Shown here: in pieces, positions 40,501 through 48,708 of the stretch
How positions within the stretch are numbered: position 1 is the stretch's first letter
Layout: every line of letters begins with the position of its first letter
Source of the DNA: Caldilineaceae bacterium
GTDB taxonomy: Bacteria; Chloroflexota; Anaerolineae; Caldilineales; Caldilineaceae
DNA: 64,000 nt
Direction of reading: 5' to 3'
Assembly (NCBI GenBank): GCA_026645575.1
Contig: JAPKMW010000063.1
Location: forward strand, 3,319-67,318
The notes under the pieces: model-generated
Databases searched by the model: none
Seen by the model: the letters and a program-made list of their open reading frames with translations, nothing else
What the model was told of the DNA's origin: nothing
Translations under genes and position numbers: made by a program

Positions 40501-42361
40501 TGAAGGTATCCGACGCCGTCACGACCGCGCCGTCTTGGGGTTTGGCCTGCGCCGTGTTGGTAAAGGTCATCGTCTGCTGGTTCGGTTGGCAGAGGGCAAG
40601 CACGCGCACCTGGAAGGTGAACTTGATTTCGGCGTTGGGCGCCAGCGAACCTTGCCACTTCACCACCTGCTGCGGCGGTGTTGCTCCACTAGGCGGAATC
40701 ACCTCCAGTTGGGCTTGTAAAGGGCCAGCGCCGCCGGTTGGGCTTTCGACAATCACATATTCAATAGTACCGCCATTGATGGTTGGGTAGACAATCAATG
40801 GATAGGGCAACACATCACGCATGCGTACTTGCATGGGCTGGGCGCCGCCGTTTTGGCGTAGGCGGATCTGATAGGTGACGTAGTCGATCCATTCCACTGG
40901 TTCACCGTCGGTGATAACCTGCTTCAAGATTTCCAGCGTGCCGGTGGAAGTTGCCGGGGCGGAGCGCTGCAAAACATCTTCGGTTTCGCCATATTGGAAA
41001 ACCTTGAAGGTTGGGTGTTCGGGATGGGGGCCGCGCCCATCGGGCAAAGCTGTGCCGCTGGTCGGTTGCACTGCCGGCGCTTCGCTCAGGGTAAAGCGCA
41101 TCCAATGGCGACCGACGCCGGTGCTGTTGAGGACTTTTTCGGTGGGAATCGAAAAATCGAAGGAGCCGCCAGCCGGGATGGCTGTCATATCGATGATATA
41201 GTTTTGCACAATCCATTCGTAGCTGGCTTGGGCCGGTTGATCTTCATCGCGTTGGCATTGACCGAGGTCGCCCCAGTCGCCATCGCGGTTGCCGTCAAAC
41301 CAGACGTTGAGATACATGCGGTTGAGGGTGGCGTTGGCCGCTTTGCTCACCCGCACTTCGAGTTGGGTCCGTTCACAGTTGAAGAAGCGGAGCGTGCGGT
41401 TGCGCCAGCCATCATCGGCGCGGTCATTGTCGGCCACGTCGGCAACATTGCCCGTGACGGTATTGCGCAAAATGTTATTGCGCGGCGCGTCCTGGTCAGG
41501 TCCCTGGTCGGCTTCGCCTTCACGGGAGAGGAAGTTGCCGAGCCAGCCTTCCATGCTCTGGTTGTTGTGGCGTGGACCAGCGGGTTGATTGGCCGGGACA
41601 TCGCGCACGGTGGGGAACTGGCCCAGAATGCCGCCAGGGTAAGCCGTGTTGTTAATGCCATGATGGTTGGTGCTGTCCGGTGCGTCACCCAGGTCGGGGC
41701 GAGGCTGGCCTTCGTCAGCCGGCAGGGTGTAGGTGAGGATCAACTTCGGGCCACGATCAGCCGCTTCGCCGGTCTCGCGGGAATGGGCAGCCTTGAGATC
41801 GCCGCCATTGCCGCGCAACACCAGCCCTTCATTGGGCAGCGTGCCATTATGCCAGGCTTGCACCAGCGGAGCGACATTCCAGGTAACCACCGAACTGTCA
41901 TCCTTGCCGGTGCTGGTGACGGTTTTGAACTGCCCGCTCCAGGTGTAGGTGACAGGCGTCGAGCCGGTGAGCGTCTCCTCTTCCCAGGCGCCGGCCACGC
42001 GACCGACTTCAATCTGGTTAGAGCCGGTGTAGACGCCGGTAAAGTCGAGTTGCAGGTCGGCGGCGTTGATCACCGCATCGACCGGCAACACGGAAAGGTC
42101 AAACTTGATCAGGGTGAAATGGACATTGGGGTGGCCCATCCACAAAAAGCCGTCATCAAAATTGGTGTTGGGCGAGCCGGGCTGGGTGCGGGCGTCGTCG
42201 GTTGGGTCGAGGGTGACGGTGTTGGCAGTCGCTTCGGCTTTGCCCACGGCTGCTGGTGCGGCTTGCACCGTCGCCAGCGGCATGAACGAGGTAACGAGAA
42301 TCGTGAGGACGATCAGCCAGTGGATCGTCCGTCGGGGTGGTGATAAAACCAGGTGTCTCAT
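37589..42361 (-). CDS. Giant secreted multidomain surface protein (DNRLRE, GEVED-like, DUF11-like, cupredoxin-like) with FLPLVTR tail
   Basis: A 1590-aa exported protein. Signal peptide about 1-33 (IHWLIVLTILVTSFMPL). A DNRLRE-type domain (about 45-200: TFDDGFLWMG-like FDDGFLWMGHPNVHFTLIKF, WNVAPLVQAWHNGTLPNEGL) is followed by a 'DLGDAPDSTNHHG' module, a DUF11-like segment (GTLEILKQVITDGEPVEWID), a second 'DLGDAPDSTNHFG' module, Ig-like and carboxypeptidase-regulatory-like domains (LPTGKLTLLV; GAYRLDVVRDGYQPYRS) and a cupredoxin-like domain (VLLTENGFQPATLNAKAGDV, DEHGVTGSAWNSGVL, GSYTYSDVMD) that lacks the Cys copper ligand. It ends QRLFLPLVTR. AAGGAG lies 7 nt before the ATG. Likely part of the cell surface or matrix. 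Confidence 0.87.
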   Translation of the reverse strand: MRHLVLSPPRRTIHWLIVLTILVTSFMPLATVQAAPAAVGKAEATANTVTLDPTDDARTQPGSPNTNFDDGFLWMGHPNVHFTLIKFDLSVLPVDAVINAADLQLDFTGVYTGSNQIEVGRVAGAWEEETLTGSTPVTYTWSGQFKTVTSTGKDDSSVVTWNVAPLVQAWHNGTLPNEGLVLRGNGGDLKAAHSRETGEAADRGPKLILTYTLPADEGQPRPDLGDAPDSTNHHGINNTAYPGGILGQFPTVRDVPANQPAGPRHNNQSMEGWLGNFLSREGEADQGPDQDAPRNNILRNTVTGNVADVADNDRADDGWRNRTLRFFNCERTQLEVRVSKAANATLNRMYLNVWFDGNRDGDWGDLGQCQRDEDQPAQASYEWIVQNYIIDMTAIPAGGSFDFSIPTEKVLNSTGVGRHWMRFTLSEAPAVQPTSGTALPDGRGPHPEHPTFKVFQYGETEDVLQRSAPATSTGTLEILKQVITDGEPVEWIDYVTYQIRLRQNGGAQPMQVRMRDVLPYPLIVYPTINGGTIEYVIVESPTGGAGPLQAQLEVIPPSGATPPQQVVKWQGSLAPNAEIKFTFQVRVLALCQPNQQTMTFTNTAQAKPQDGAVVTASDTFTAKCIGYDESNIDVELAPIDNPTDWDDLIHLPISGTVHNRHPVSATIGIYQKPLGGAMTDLAASAVTTTTLPRKPIKLLELPLKPGETKPFATVLRMADESDQPIGSDSDPIAQLGYCILLDNSGDCPDAALFPKLHGNVPISPTMRPSDLGDAPDSTNHFGAAMAAYPNTPAGFPTVFDPATGQPQGPRHLHPRPFHLGQRVSREIDADVGPDQDPLNNIVPPANDPDNDRFDDGSRLRNLANCQPAAADVQVAIAPVAVNYFQQLGTPAYLNVWLDANRDGDWADGFTCQDPQGQNHAVVEHILIDFPINVVGLGAGLHNLPNIATQRVPWPAQLANRPTWVRFTLSDRPSNKTLNFANIQYGDGRGYAQPFRVGETEDHYRTYDGNAADLAVQLSANSQPIAKQDPGLQAAAADKLGNFEIQLFKIDVANIGKTGANNALLEFQIPEKFRGVPPAIVRAPGIKSESISFNFDKLSMILPFIEQENLYSVVLGWYGCITCTLTSQVSAAQAVAEYTGVAKVTLEGDNDTSNNESRATARGLLSSPIIGAFMDYTDDSCMDRIISGPAVTNRMSLQLRGRAAPNQIIAILIGLLKVAEVTSDANGNFVYNANLAAGLHEISARYASITSPRDSASGLPTGKLTLLVNPSLPFDPLSVCFVDSNGRSYAMPILGYSFGATQTGTFVRSGESYKVSLNAGTGNLNQYFKVTFEDVLLSSLTDENGDGTYQGLVVMPDPGAVQSAGITATGTFGLLVGNGATENRFSTAIATSSAGVISDRVTGQPLAGASVAVVVEQASSSGQRFFTAWSTSQSGQPNPQVTAADGKYSYSANVGAYRLDVVRDGYQPYRSDDIDASTTPLNMNIALSPAIAEAATHQVLLTENGFQPATLNAKAGDVIEFVNVDLDEHGVTGSAWNSGVLSAGQSYKVKVTTNGSYTYSDVMDTATQGTVVVGDGVSTGSQRLFLPLVTR

Positions 42362-42501
42362 TGTATACTCCTTGTCCTCGCAATGGAAGACGATAAACGT
42401 AGACTGTTGTCGAGCTTGCTGCGGCAACGTTGGTTACGCTACCTGTTGCCATTATAGAGGAAGCCGTTGCCCCTTGCTGGCAATTACGGCGGCGAATCGC
42501 C

Positions 42502-43092
42502 TCATAATCGACTCAAATTGTTATAGGCTTTTTTAGTTGCCAACTTCTGGCGCAATTCAAGGCTGCTGATGGCGATAGTATAAAAGATGAGATCCGCCGC
42601 CACTTTGCCGATCATCACTGCCCAATGCACACCAGGGACCAGATGCATTGCCAGCGCCAGGAGCGCCGGGCGCACGAGAAAGGGATCGACCAGTTCGGCA
42701 GGGCCAAATTCTACTACTAGAGTACGCAATATTTGCGTCAAAAATCCTATCGTTTGTCTGACAGATGTTAGACGGGCCATGATTCGCGCTTGCCAGCCGC
42801 GCTCTAACCGACGGTTGGGTTGACTATTCCTTAAAGAAAGCGATGGCTGTGGTCGTTGGTTGCACCATTCTTGTATCATCATCGCCAGATAAAAACCGAC
42901 CACTTCGCACCATGTACCGACCAAGGCCGTAACCGCCAAGCTTTGGTCGAACTGCCAGGCCAGGGTTGTCCCCAGGATAGCTGCGGTTGTACCGGTCACC
43001 TCCGCCGGTAAATAGCGCTTAAGCCAACCAATCACTTTTCGTGTAAACCAGGGGTTTGCCTGTGGTTGTGGTGCATGGATCGCTAGTTGCAT
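42502..43092 (-). CDS. Integral membrane protein of unknown function (196 aa)
   Basis: Opens with a basic amphipathic part (NPWFTRKVIGWLKRYLPAEV), then hydrophobic helices TGTTAAILGTTLAW, LAVTALVGTWCEVVGFYLAM and, near the end, PALLALAMHLVPGVHWAVMI. The AEVTGTTAA and WCEVxGFY motifs look conserved-type, but I cannot name the family. A cytoplasmic loop rich in Arg/Asn/Gln lies at about 78-105. TAGGAG lies 7 nt before the ATG. It stands alone in front of the giant secreted protein gene, on the same strand, 140 bp upstream of it. Confidence 0.7.
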   Translation of the reverse strand: MQLAIHAPQPQANPWFTRKVIGWLKRYLPAEVTGTTAAILGTTLAWQFDQSLAVTALVGTWCEVVGFYLAMMIQEWCNQRPQPSLSLRNSQPNRRLERGWQARIMARLTSVRQTIGFLTQILRTLVVEFGPAELVDPFLVRPALLALAMHLVPGVHWAVMIGKVAADLIFYTIAISSLELRQKLATKKAYNNLSRL

Positions 43093-43362
43093 AACCGACT
43101 CCTATTTGGGTTACTCATCTACATGTGGGTCAGAGTTGGTTTCATTCTAGAGGGGCAAGTGGGGCGATGCAACCGCAAAAGTGTCAAAAAGAGGAGAGAT
43201 TGTCCCACAATATCACCGCGAATCATGGGATTAGCGAGTCACTTCAGGAGAAAAATTGACTAAACGAAAATGCAGGAGATTAACACAAAAACACGAATCC
43301 TCTGAATAGTCCAAGAGCGGGAACGTCAACTATACTGGTTGGAACAACGGGAACTGCTGTAA
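43093..43362. other. Intergenic stretch with a half repeat of family E
   Basis: No gene is recognised between the membrane protein (start 43092) and the ThDP-enzyme terminator. ATATCACCGCGAATCATGGG ATTAGCGAGTC (about 43207-43238) matches one arm of the palindrome at 51986-52059; the other arm is absent. Confidence 0.5.
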
Positions 43363-43409
43363 TGGGTCAACGTTGCCCCAGATCCGGCAAAAGTGCAAAC
43401 GTTGACCCA
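43363..43409 (-). terminator. Hairpin after the ThDP-enzyme gene
   Basis: TGGGTCAACGTTGC pairs with GCAAACGTTGACCCA (one extra base) around an 18-nt loop, starting 9 bp past the minus-strand stop codon at 43418. Likely transcription terminator. Confidence 0.65.
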
Positions 43410-43417
43410 AAACCGGC

Positions 43418-45052
43418 CTATCCCTTTGCCGGGCGATTGCGCGGCAGGAAGTAGAGCGACCAGGGCGCCGGCATCTCGCCCACCGGCACATCGATCAAGG
43501 TAGGGCGTTGGGCGGCAAAGCCTTGTTGGATGGCGGCCTGCAACTCAGCGGGCGTGTGGGCGCGCAGACCGAGGACGCCAAAAGCTTCGGCCAGCTTGAC
43601 AAAGTCGGGGTTGTCCAGATCCGAGGCAATGACCCGTCCCCCGTGATCCTTCTTCTGCATCCGCTGCACATTGCCATAGGCGCCATCGTTGAAGATGACA
43701 TGCACCAGGTTGATCTTATGCTTGACCGCAGTGGAAAGCTCTTGCACATTAAACATAAAGCCGCCGTCGCCAGAGATCGAAAGAACTTCTTTACTGGGGT
43801 GCGCCACCTTGACGCCCAGCGCCGTGGCATAGCTCCAGCCCAACGTCCCCTGATAGCCGGGTGAGATATAGGTGCGCGGCTCGTAGATCGGCAACTCGGT
43901 GCGACTAACATAGCCCACCTGTGTCAAGTCATCGACAAAGTAGCCGTCATCCGGCAGAACGGCGCGCATGGCCTTGAGAAAGGAGACTTGCGGCTCCACG
44001 GCAGCGATGCGTGGTTCAAGTTCTGCCTGAATGTCTTCCATTTCGGCCGTGCGTGATGGGCGGGAAACGCCCCGTTGCTTCAAGGCGGCCACCAGCGCCG
44101 GCGTCACCTCTTCACAGCGGGCGACAAAGCCAACCGTCGGCGGCTTGACCCGGTAATGTTCTTCAGGGTCAATATCGACGCGGATGATCTTCAGTTTGTC
44201 ATCCGTCCCCCAATTGGTCATGGGACGGGTCAGGCGACTCCCCAGCGTCACGACCACATCGGCCTTTTCCCACAGTTGATGACCGGCTGTGGTGCGAATG
44301 GAGAGCGGGTGACGGCTGCTCAGAACGCCATGTCCACTGCGCCCTGAGACCACCGGCGCTTGCAACAGTTCGGCCAGTTCCTGTACGGCGGACGCGGCGT
44401 CAATGGCGCCCAGGCCAACGAAGATGAGTGGATTTTCGGCTTTTGCCAGCAACTCCGCCGCTTCATTGATTTTGTCGATGTCAACCGGCGGGTAGCGGAG
44501 GGTGTAATCGACTTTGGTTAAGTCGACTTCGGTTTTCTGCGCCAACACATCGGGGGCGCACTCCAACCCCACCGGGCGCGGGCGACCGGCGTTGAGTTGG
44601 CGGAAGGCTTCGGCAACAAGGGAGGGGGCATCGGCGGGTGTTTCGATCCGGTCGGCCCACTTAGTCAGCGTGCGGAGGATTTCGATCTGGTTGGGGATCT
44701 CATGTAACAGGCCATACCCCTTGTTGATCGAATCCGATTGAATCTGCCCGACCAGACAGAGGACTTTGGCGTTGGTGCTGTAAGCCGTCGCCAGGGCCGC
44801 CGTGGCATTGAGAAAGCCCGGCCCCGGCACCACGCTACAGACGCCCACCTTGCCCGTGGCGAGGGCATAGCCCAACGCCATATAGGCCGCGCCTTGTTCG
44901 TGACGGCTGTGAATAACGCGAATCTTGTCGCGATTGTCATAAAACGCATTAAACAGGTGGTCATTTTGCACGCCCGGCAGTCCAAAGACGGTATCAACGC
45001 CGTGGGCGATCAACGATTGCACAATTGCTTCACCACCACTAACCTTTGCCAT
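43418..45052 (-). CDS. Thiamine-diphosphate-dependent enzyme (acetolactate synthase-like)
   Basis: A 544-aa enzyme with the three-domain ThDP architecture. The N-terminal PYR domain has VDTVFGLPGVQNDHLFNAFY and catalytic E52 in SRHEQGAAYMALGYA. The middle domain has ENPLIFVGLGAIDAASAVQE. The C-terminal PP domain has LSISGDGGFMFNVQELSTAV (Mg/ThDP motif GDGG...) and FNDGAYGN. It decarboxylates or ligates a 2-oxo acid. It lacks a dedicated regulatory subunit gene nearby, so it is more likely a catabolic benzoylformate-decarboxylase- or IolD-like enzyme than biosynthetic IlvB. GGAGAA is 7 nt before the ATG. It is divergent to a Gfo/Idh oxidoreductase, which suggests a shared sugar pathway. Confidence 0.9.
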   Translation of the reverse strand: MAKVSGGEAIVQSLIAHGVDTVFGLPGVQNDHLFNAFYDNRDKIRVIHSRHEQGAAYMALGYALATGKVGVCSVVPGPGFLNATAALATAYSTNAKVLCLVGQIQSDSINKGYGLLHEIPNQIEILRTLTKWADRIETPADAPSLVAEAFRQLNAGRPRPVGLECAPDVLAQKTEVDLTKVDYTLRYPPVDIDKINEAAELLAKAENPLIFVGLGAIDAASAVQELAELLQAPVVSGRSGHGVLSSRHPLSIRTTAGHQLWEKADVVVTLGSRLTRPMTNWGTDDKLKIIRVDIDPEEHYRVKPPTVGFVARCEEVTPALVAALKQRGVSRPSRTAEMEDIQAELEPRIAAVEPQVSFLKAMRAVLPDDGYFVDDLTQVGYVSRTELPIYEPRTYISPGYQGTLGWSYATALGVKVAHPSKEVLSISGDGGFMFNVQELSTAVKHKINLVHVIFNDGAYGNVQRMQKKDHGGRVIASDLDNPDFVKLAEAFGVLGLRAHTPAELQAAIQQGFAAQRPTLIDVPVGEMPAPWSLYFLPRNRPAKG

Positions 45053-45234
45053 AAGAATTTCTCCATGATTTGATCGGATTTACCAAGCGCACGGCGGGCG
45101 CCGGCTGGACTGGGAGTGCTTCCCGCAGAAGGGGCAGGATGCAGAAAAAGGCTGCTTTGCGTAAATCCTACAGAATTGATTGTCGTGTACACCCATTATC
45201 AGCGGGGAAAGCAATCTTGTCAATCAGCGGCCAT

Positions 45235-45264
45235 TTGCATTCTTGCTATCTTCTGTTCGATAAT
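45235..45264 (+). promoter_or_regulatory. Sigma-70-type promoter of the divergent oxidoreductase gene
   Basis: TTGCAT (45235-45240), an 18-bp spacer and GATAAT (45259-45264), ending 42 bp before the ATG at 45307. Confidence 0.55.
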
Positions 45265-45306
45265 AAAGAAGCAAGAGAACAAAATCAAATTGTAAAGGGT
45301 AATGAC

Positions 45307-46293
45307 ATGCGCACGATTCGCTGGGGAATCATTGGCTGTGGCAATGTAACCGAAGTCAAAAGCGGGCCAGGCTTCCAGAAAGCCCATAATTCGGCGCTGG
45401 TGGCCGTCATGCGACGCGATGGCGTACTGGCTGCCGATTACGCCCGCCGTCATCACGTCCCCCGTTGGTACGATGACGCCAAGGCGCTCATTCATGATCC
45501 TGAAGTGGATGCGGTCTATATCGCCACGCCCCCCAATGCCCATCATGATTATGCCCTGGCCGTAGCAAAGGCCGGCAAACCGGTCTATGTCGAAAAGCCA
45601 ATGGCGCTCAACCATGCCGAATGTCAACGGATGGTGACCGCCTGTCAAACGGCAGGGGTTCCGCTCTGGGTGGCGTACTATCGCCGTCGCTTGCCCCGTT
45701 TTCTCAAGGTGAAAGAACTAATCGACACCGGCGCTATTGGGACGCCCCGCGCCGTCACCGTCCGTTTCTATCGCAACTGGGTGCAGCCGACCGATGGTCA
45801 ACTGCCCTGGCGCGTTGATCCGTCCATTGCCGGCGGCGGCTTCTTTGTCGATCTGGCTTCGCACACGCTCGATTACCTCGACTATTTTCTTGGTCCGATT
45901 GTGCAAGTGCAAGGGTACGCGGGTAACCAAGGCGGTTATTACTGCGCCGAAGATGTCGTTGCCGGCAGTTTTGTCTTTGCCTCCGGCGTCTACGGCACAG
46001 GCATTTGGTGCTTTGACACTTATCAACGACTGGATGAAACCGAGATCCTTGGCACACAAGGCAAACTAACCTTCTCTTCCTTTGGCACAGAAGCCATCCG
46101 CCTGACCACCGCCAACGGTGTCACTGAATTTCCTGAACCTACCCCTGACCATGTGCAACAACCACTGATCCAAACCATTGTCGATGAACTTAACGGCCTG
46201 GATCGTTGCCCTAGCACTGGCGAAAGCGCCGCCCGCACTAACTGGGTGATGGATCAACTGTTGCAAGGGTACTATCAAGCAGTGAGACAGTGA
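45307..46293 (+). CDS. Gfo/Idh/MocA family oxidoreductase
   Basis: A 328-aa NAD(P)-dependent sugar dehydrogenase-type enzyme. Rossmann loop GIIGCGNVTEVKSGPGF (8-24), YIATPPNAHHDYAL, catalytic VEKPMALNHAEC (E96-K97-P98), and the C-terminal domain with GGGFFVDLASHTLDYLDYFL supplying the usual Asp/His pair. AAAGGGT lies about 6 nt before the ATG. Longer upstream reading is open but lacks homologous-looking residues. It is divergent from the ThDP enzyme. The substrate is unknown; it differs from the 421-aa relative at 28651 by lacking the Cys cluster. Confidence 0.92.
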   Translation: MRTIRWGIIGCGNVTEVKSGPGFQKAHNSALVAVMRRDGVLAADYARRHHVPRWYDDAKALIHDPEVDAVYIATPPNAHHDYALAVAKAGKPVYVEKPMALNHAECQRMVTACQTAGVPLWVAYYRRRLPRFLKVKELIDTGAIGTPRAVTVRFYRNWVQPTDGQLPWRVDPSIAGGGFFVDLASHTLDYLDYFLGPIVQVQGYAGNQGGYYCAEDVVAGSFVFASGVYGTGIWCFDTYQRLDETEILGTQGKLTFSSFGTEAIRLTTANGVTEFPEPTPDHVQQPLIQTIVDELNGLDRCPSTGESAARTNWVMDQLLQGYYQAVRQ

Positions 46294-46752
46294 GACAGTC
46301 GGTGCTGACTGCTGTCCTACTGACTTATTGTCCTACTGACCCACTAATCACTATTGACCACCTTCAGAAGTTGACAAGGAAGGCCAATTATAGGCAAAAT
46401 TACATATGCCAGAAATGGCTTTCTAGCCGGTCATGACTGGTTATAATTTATCAACCTCAACATGAACTTATTGTGAGCGACGCCCACCAGGTCAACAGCG
46501 CACCTGCCTTTAGCAAATGTAATCAGATCTGCTTCGCCGCCTTGCCATCTGTGTTCATACCCCGCTTGGACACACCCTGATCGATATGTGTTTTTCAAAT
46601 CGGATAAGTGTGTAAACAGACCGATGGAGCAAATATCTTTGTGCGCGCAACGGTGGCTACGGGTTTGTCAGCTTGATGCCTTACCTTTATTGACCGATGT
46701 CCCCTGCGTCTTTCCTGAAAGTTGTCTATTGCTTATGATGAAAGTCGTTATC
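46294..46752. other. Intergenic stretch, nothing recognised
   Basis: About 460 bp with short direct repeats near the start (GACAGTGAGACAGT; TGTCCTACTGAC twice) and no convincing gene, RNA or palindrome on either strand. The 3' part carries the putative promoter of the stalk-protein gene. Confidence 0.45.
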
Positions 46753-46781
46753 TTGAGTGTAAAGCGCAAACGGATTATGAG
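46753..46781 (+). promoter_or_regulatory. Possible promoter of the LPxTG-like stalk protein gene
   Basis: TTGAGT (46753-46758), a 17-bp spacer and TATGAG (46776-46781), 44 bp before the ATG at 46826. The -10 match is weak, so this is tentative. Confidence 0.35.
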
Positions 46782-46825
46782 AACGTGAAAGATAAGCTAC
46801 CGTATCAACAAAAGAGGATTATGCT

Positions 46826-48562
46826 ATGAATGTAGGGAATTGGTTATCTGTTTTTATCCTAAGCTTGTTAGCGCTTGGTGCGCTTGGGTATGGGGCCGGT
46901 CGGCTGACCAAGCGGGCAACCGGCCTTTGGCATATGATGAGCCTGAGCTTTGCCGGTTTGATCTGTGCAACCATGTTTGCCACCTTGTCCGCCTACACGC
47001 CGACGCTTACATCGGCCGTGCAGGCGGCAGCGGCGCAACCGTTGAGTTGTGTGGGGACGCCGCCGCTAGTCCGGGCCGGTGATGAAATTGCCGTTACCGG
47101 ATTGGCCCCAGCCGACAGCACCATTACCCTGCTACAGGGCGAAAACACTCTGGCGGCCACAACTGCCGATAGCGCCGGCGCTTTTGCCGCCACCATCACC
47201 CTCAGCAAATCTGGTTTGCAACAGGTCAATTGTCAGGTGGAGGTGGACGGCCAAACCAACACCATTGTCCTTTCATTCCTGGTGATTGGTCAAGCCGCTG
47301 CCCCTGAACCACTGCCAACCAATACGCCCGCCCCCACCGCCACCAACACTACCGAAGCCACGGCTACGGAGACGCCGGCGCCGGCTGTAGCCCCGCCCGT
47401 GATTGACACGGAAAGCATTCCCGATCAACTCTTGCCGGGTGACACCTTCCGCCTACGCGGAACGGCTGAGGGTGGGGCGCGGGTACGAGTGGCGGTGAAT
47501 GACCGCGTCGTCGCCGGGGCTGTGGCTGGGCCACAAGGCAACTGGCGCACAACGGTTGGCTTTGCCCGTTCCGGTGAATACACGCTGACGGTGCAGTTGA
47601 TACAAGATGACGTCGTGGTGGCGGAGGCTGAACCGCTCTTCGTGACGGTTCTCGAACCAACCCCAACACCGGAACCGACGGCAACCAATACGCCGGAGCC
47701 AACGGCGACGAACACGCCGGAACCGACGGCGACGAACACACCAGAACCAACGGCGACTAACACGCCGGAGCCGACCGCGACCAACACACCAGAACCAACG
47801 GCGACCAATACGCCAGAACCGACGGCAACGAACACTTCAGAGCCGACGGCAACCGATACCCCCGAACCGACGGCAACCAATACACCGGAGCCGACGGCGA
47901 CGAACACGCCGGAACCGACGGCCACGAATACGCCGGAACCGACGGCCACGAATACGCCGGAGCCAACGGCGACCAATACGCCGGAGCCGACCGCAACCAA
48001 TACGCCGGAGCCAACGGCGACCAATACGCCGGAGCCAGTTGCTCCGGTGGTTGATACCGCTAGTATTCCCGATCAACTGCTGCCGGGCGATACCTTCCGC
48101 TTGCGTGGCACGGCGGCCGGTGGTGCGCGGGTGCGGGTGGCGGTGAATGATCGCGTGGTAGCTGGCGCTGTGGCTGGACCACAGGGCAATTGGCGCACGA
48201 CGGTTGGCTTCGCCGGCCCCGGTGCGTATACCCTGACGGTGCAACTGGTGCAAGATGACACGGTTCTCGCTCAATCGGAGCCGATCTTGCTGACGGTGCT
48301 GGAGCCGACGCCCACGACTGCGCCAACGCCTGTGCTGGAACCGACACCGACGGCTGCGCCGGTTGATAGTTCGCAGACGATGACCGAGACCGCCCCAGTT
48401 GACGCGTCGCAACCGGTGACGACTACAGCCGCCGCCCCAGGCGAACTACCTGGCACCGGCAGTGACTTCAGCGGCGGTGTGCCGTGGGTTGTCTTGCTCC
48501 TGTTGCTCGGCGCTCTGGTCACGTTGGGTATGGGGCGCTTGTCGAATAAACCGGCCGCCTAA
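46826..48562 (+). CDS. LPxTG-like surface stalk protein with (EPTATNTP)n and duplicated Ig-like domains
   Basis: A 578-aa exported protein. The N-terminus has two hydrophobic stretches (VFILSLLALGALGYGAG and FAGLICATMFATLSA). A first beta domain covers about 75-155. Two nearly identical domains (each opening IPDQLLPGDTFRLRGTA and containing GARVRVAVNDRVVAGAVAGP) flank about 15 tandem EPTATNTP units (about 282-403). The C-terminus is ELPGTGSDFSG, a hydrophobic helix (VPWVVLLLLLGALVTLGMG) and basic RLSNKPAA, the layout of a sortase substrate with LPGTG. AAAGAGG precedes the ATG. A bidirectional terminator follows. No sortase gene is in the window. Confidence 0.85.
   Translation: MNVGNWLSVFILSLLALGALGYGAGRLTKRATGLWHMMSLSFAGLICATMFATLSAYTPTLTSAVQAAAAQPLSCVGTPPLVRAGDEIAVTGLAPADSTITLLQGENTLAATTADSAGAFAATITLSKSGLQQVNCQVEVDGQTNTIVLSFLVIGQAAAPEPLPTNTPAPTATNTTEATATETPAPAVAPPVIDTESIPDQLLPGDTFRLRGTAEGGARVRVAVNDRVVAGAVAGPQGNWRTTVGFARSGEYTLTVQLIQDDVVVAEAEPLFVTVLEPTPTPEPTATNTPEPTATNTPEPTATNTPEPTATNTPEPTATNTPEPTATNTPEPTATNTSEPTATDTPEPTATNTPEPTATNTPEPTATNTPEPTATNTPEPTATNTPEPTATNTPEPTATNTPEPVAPVVDTASIPDQLLPGDTFRLRGTAAGGARVRVAVNDRVVAGAVAGPQGNWRTTVGFAGPGAYTLTVQLVQDDTVLAQSEPILLTVLEPTPTTAPTPVLEPTPTAAPVDSSQTMTETAPVDASQPVTTTAAAPGELPGTGSDFSGGVPWVVLLLLLGALVTLGMGRLSNKPAA
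47672..48036. repeat. 24-bp tandem repeat encoding EPTATNTP
   Basis: About 15 copies of a unit close to GAACCGACGGCGACGAACACG CCG with synonymous drift, one copy reading SEPTATDTP. The array keeps the frame. A long open frame on the opposite strand here is a by-product of the repeat. Confidence 0.9.
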
Positions 48563-48563
48563 T

Positions 48564-48619
48564 CGTAGTAAAGACGTTAGTCTTTCCCCTACTCTCAAAG
48601 ACTAAAATCTTTACTACCG
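48564..48619. repeat. Palindromic repeat family D, copy 1
   Basis: CGTAGTAAAGACGTTAGTCT at 48564 pairs with AAAGACTAAAATCTTTACTA at 48597 (few mismatches). It directly follows the stalk-protein stop codon. A half copy (GACTAAAGTCTTTACTACGG) occurs at 52073-52092. Confidence 0.65.
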
Positions 48620-48631
48620 ATAAGCCATAAA

Positions 48632-48690
48632 AACAGAAGCGCCCGCTTTCGTCAGGTTTGTAGCCTGACGAAAGCGGGCGATTCTGTTTG
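48632..48690. terminator. Bidirectional intrinsic terminator
   Basis: CGCCCGCTTTCGTCAGG pairs perfectly with CCTGACGAAAGCGGGCG around a 7-nt loop, with ACAGAA/TTCTGT extending the stem. It separates the convergent stalk-protein (+) and DDAH-like (-) genes. Confidence 0.85.
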
Positions 48691-48708
48691 TTGCACAAAA
48701 AACTACAA

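Noticed and set aside
40994..42343. 449-codon plus-strand frame
   Set aside because: Antisense of the same gene; its composition lacks any recognisable fold.
43418..45052. Annotation as biosynthetic acetolactate synthase IlvB
   Set aside because: No ilvN or ilvC is adjacent and the neighbour is a sugar oxidoreductase; family-level naming is safer.
47425..48024. Long minus-strand frame made of VAVGSGV repeats
   Set aside because: It is the antisense of the EPTATNTP array, repeats in register with it, and has no signal or ribosome-binding site.
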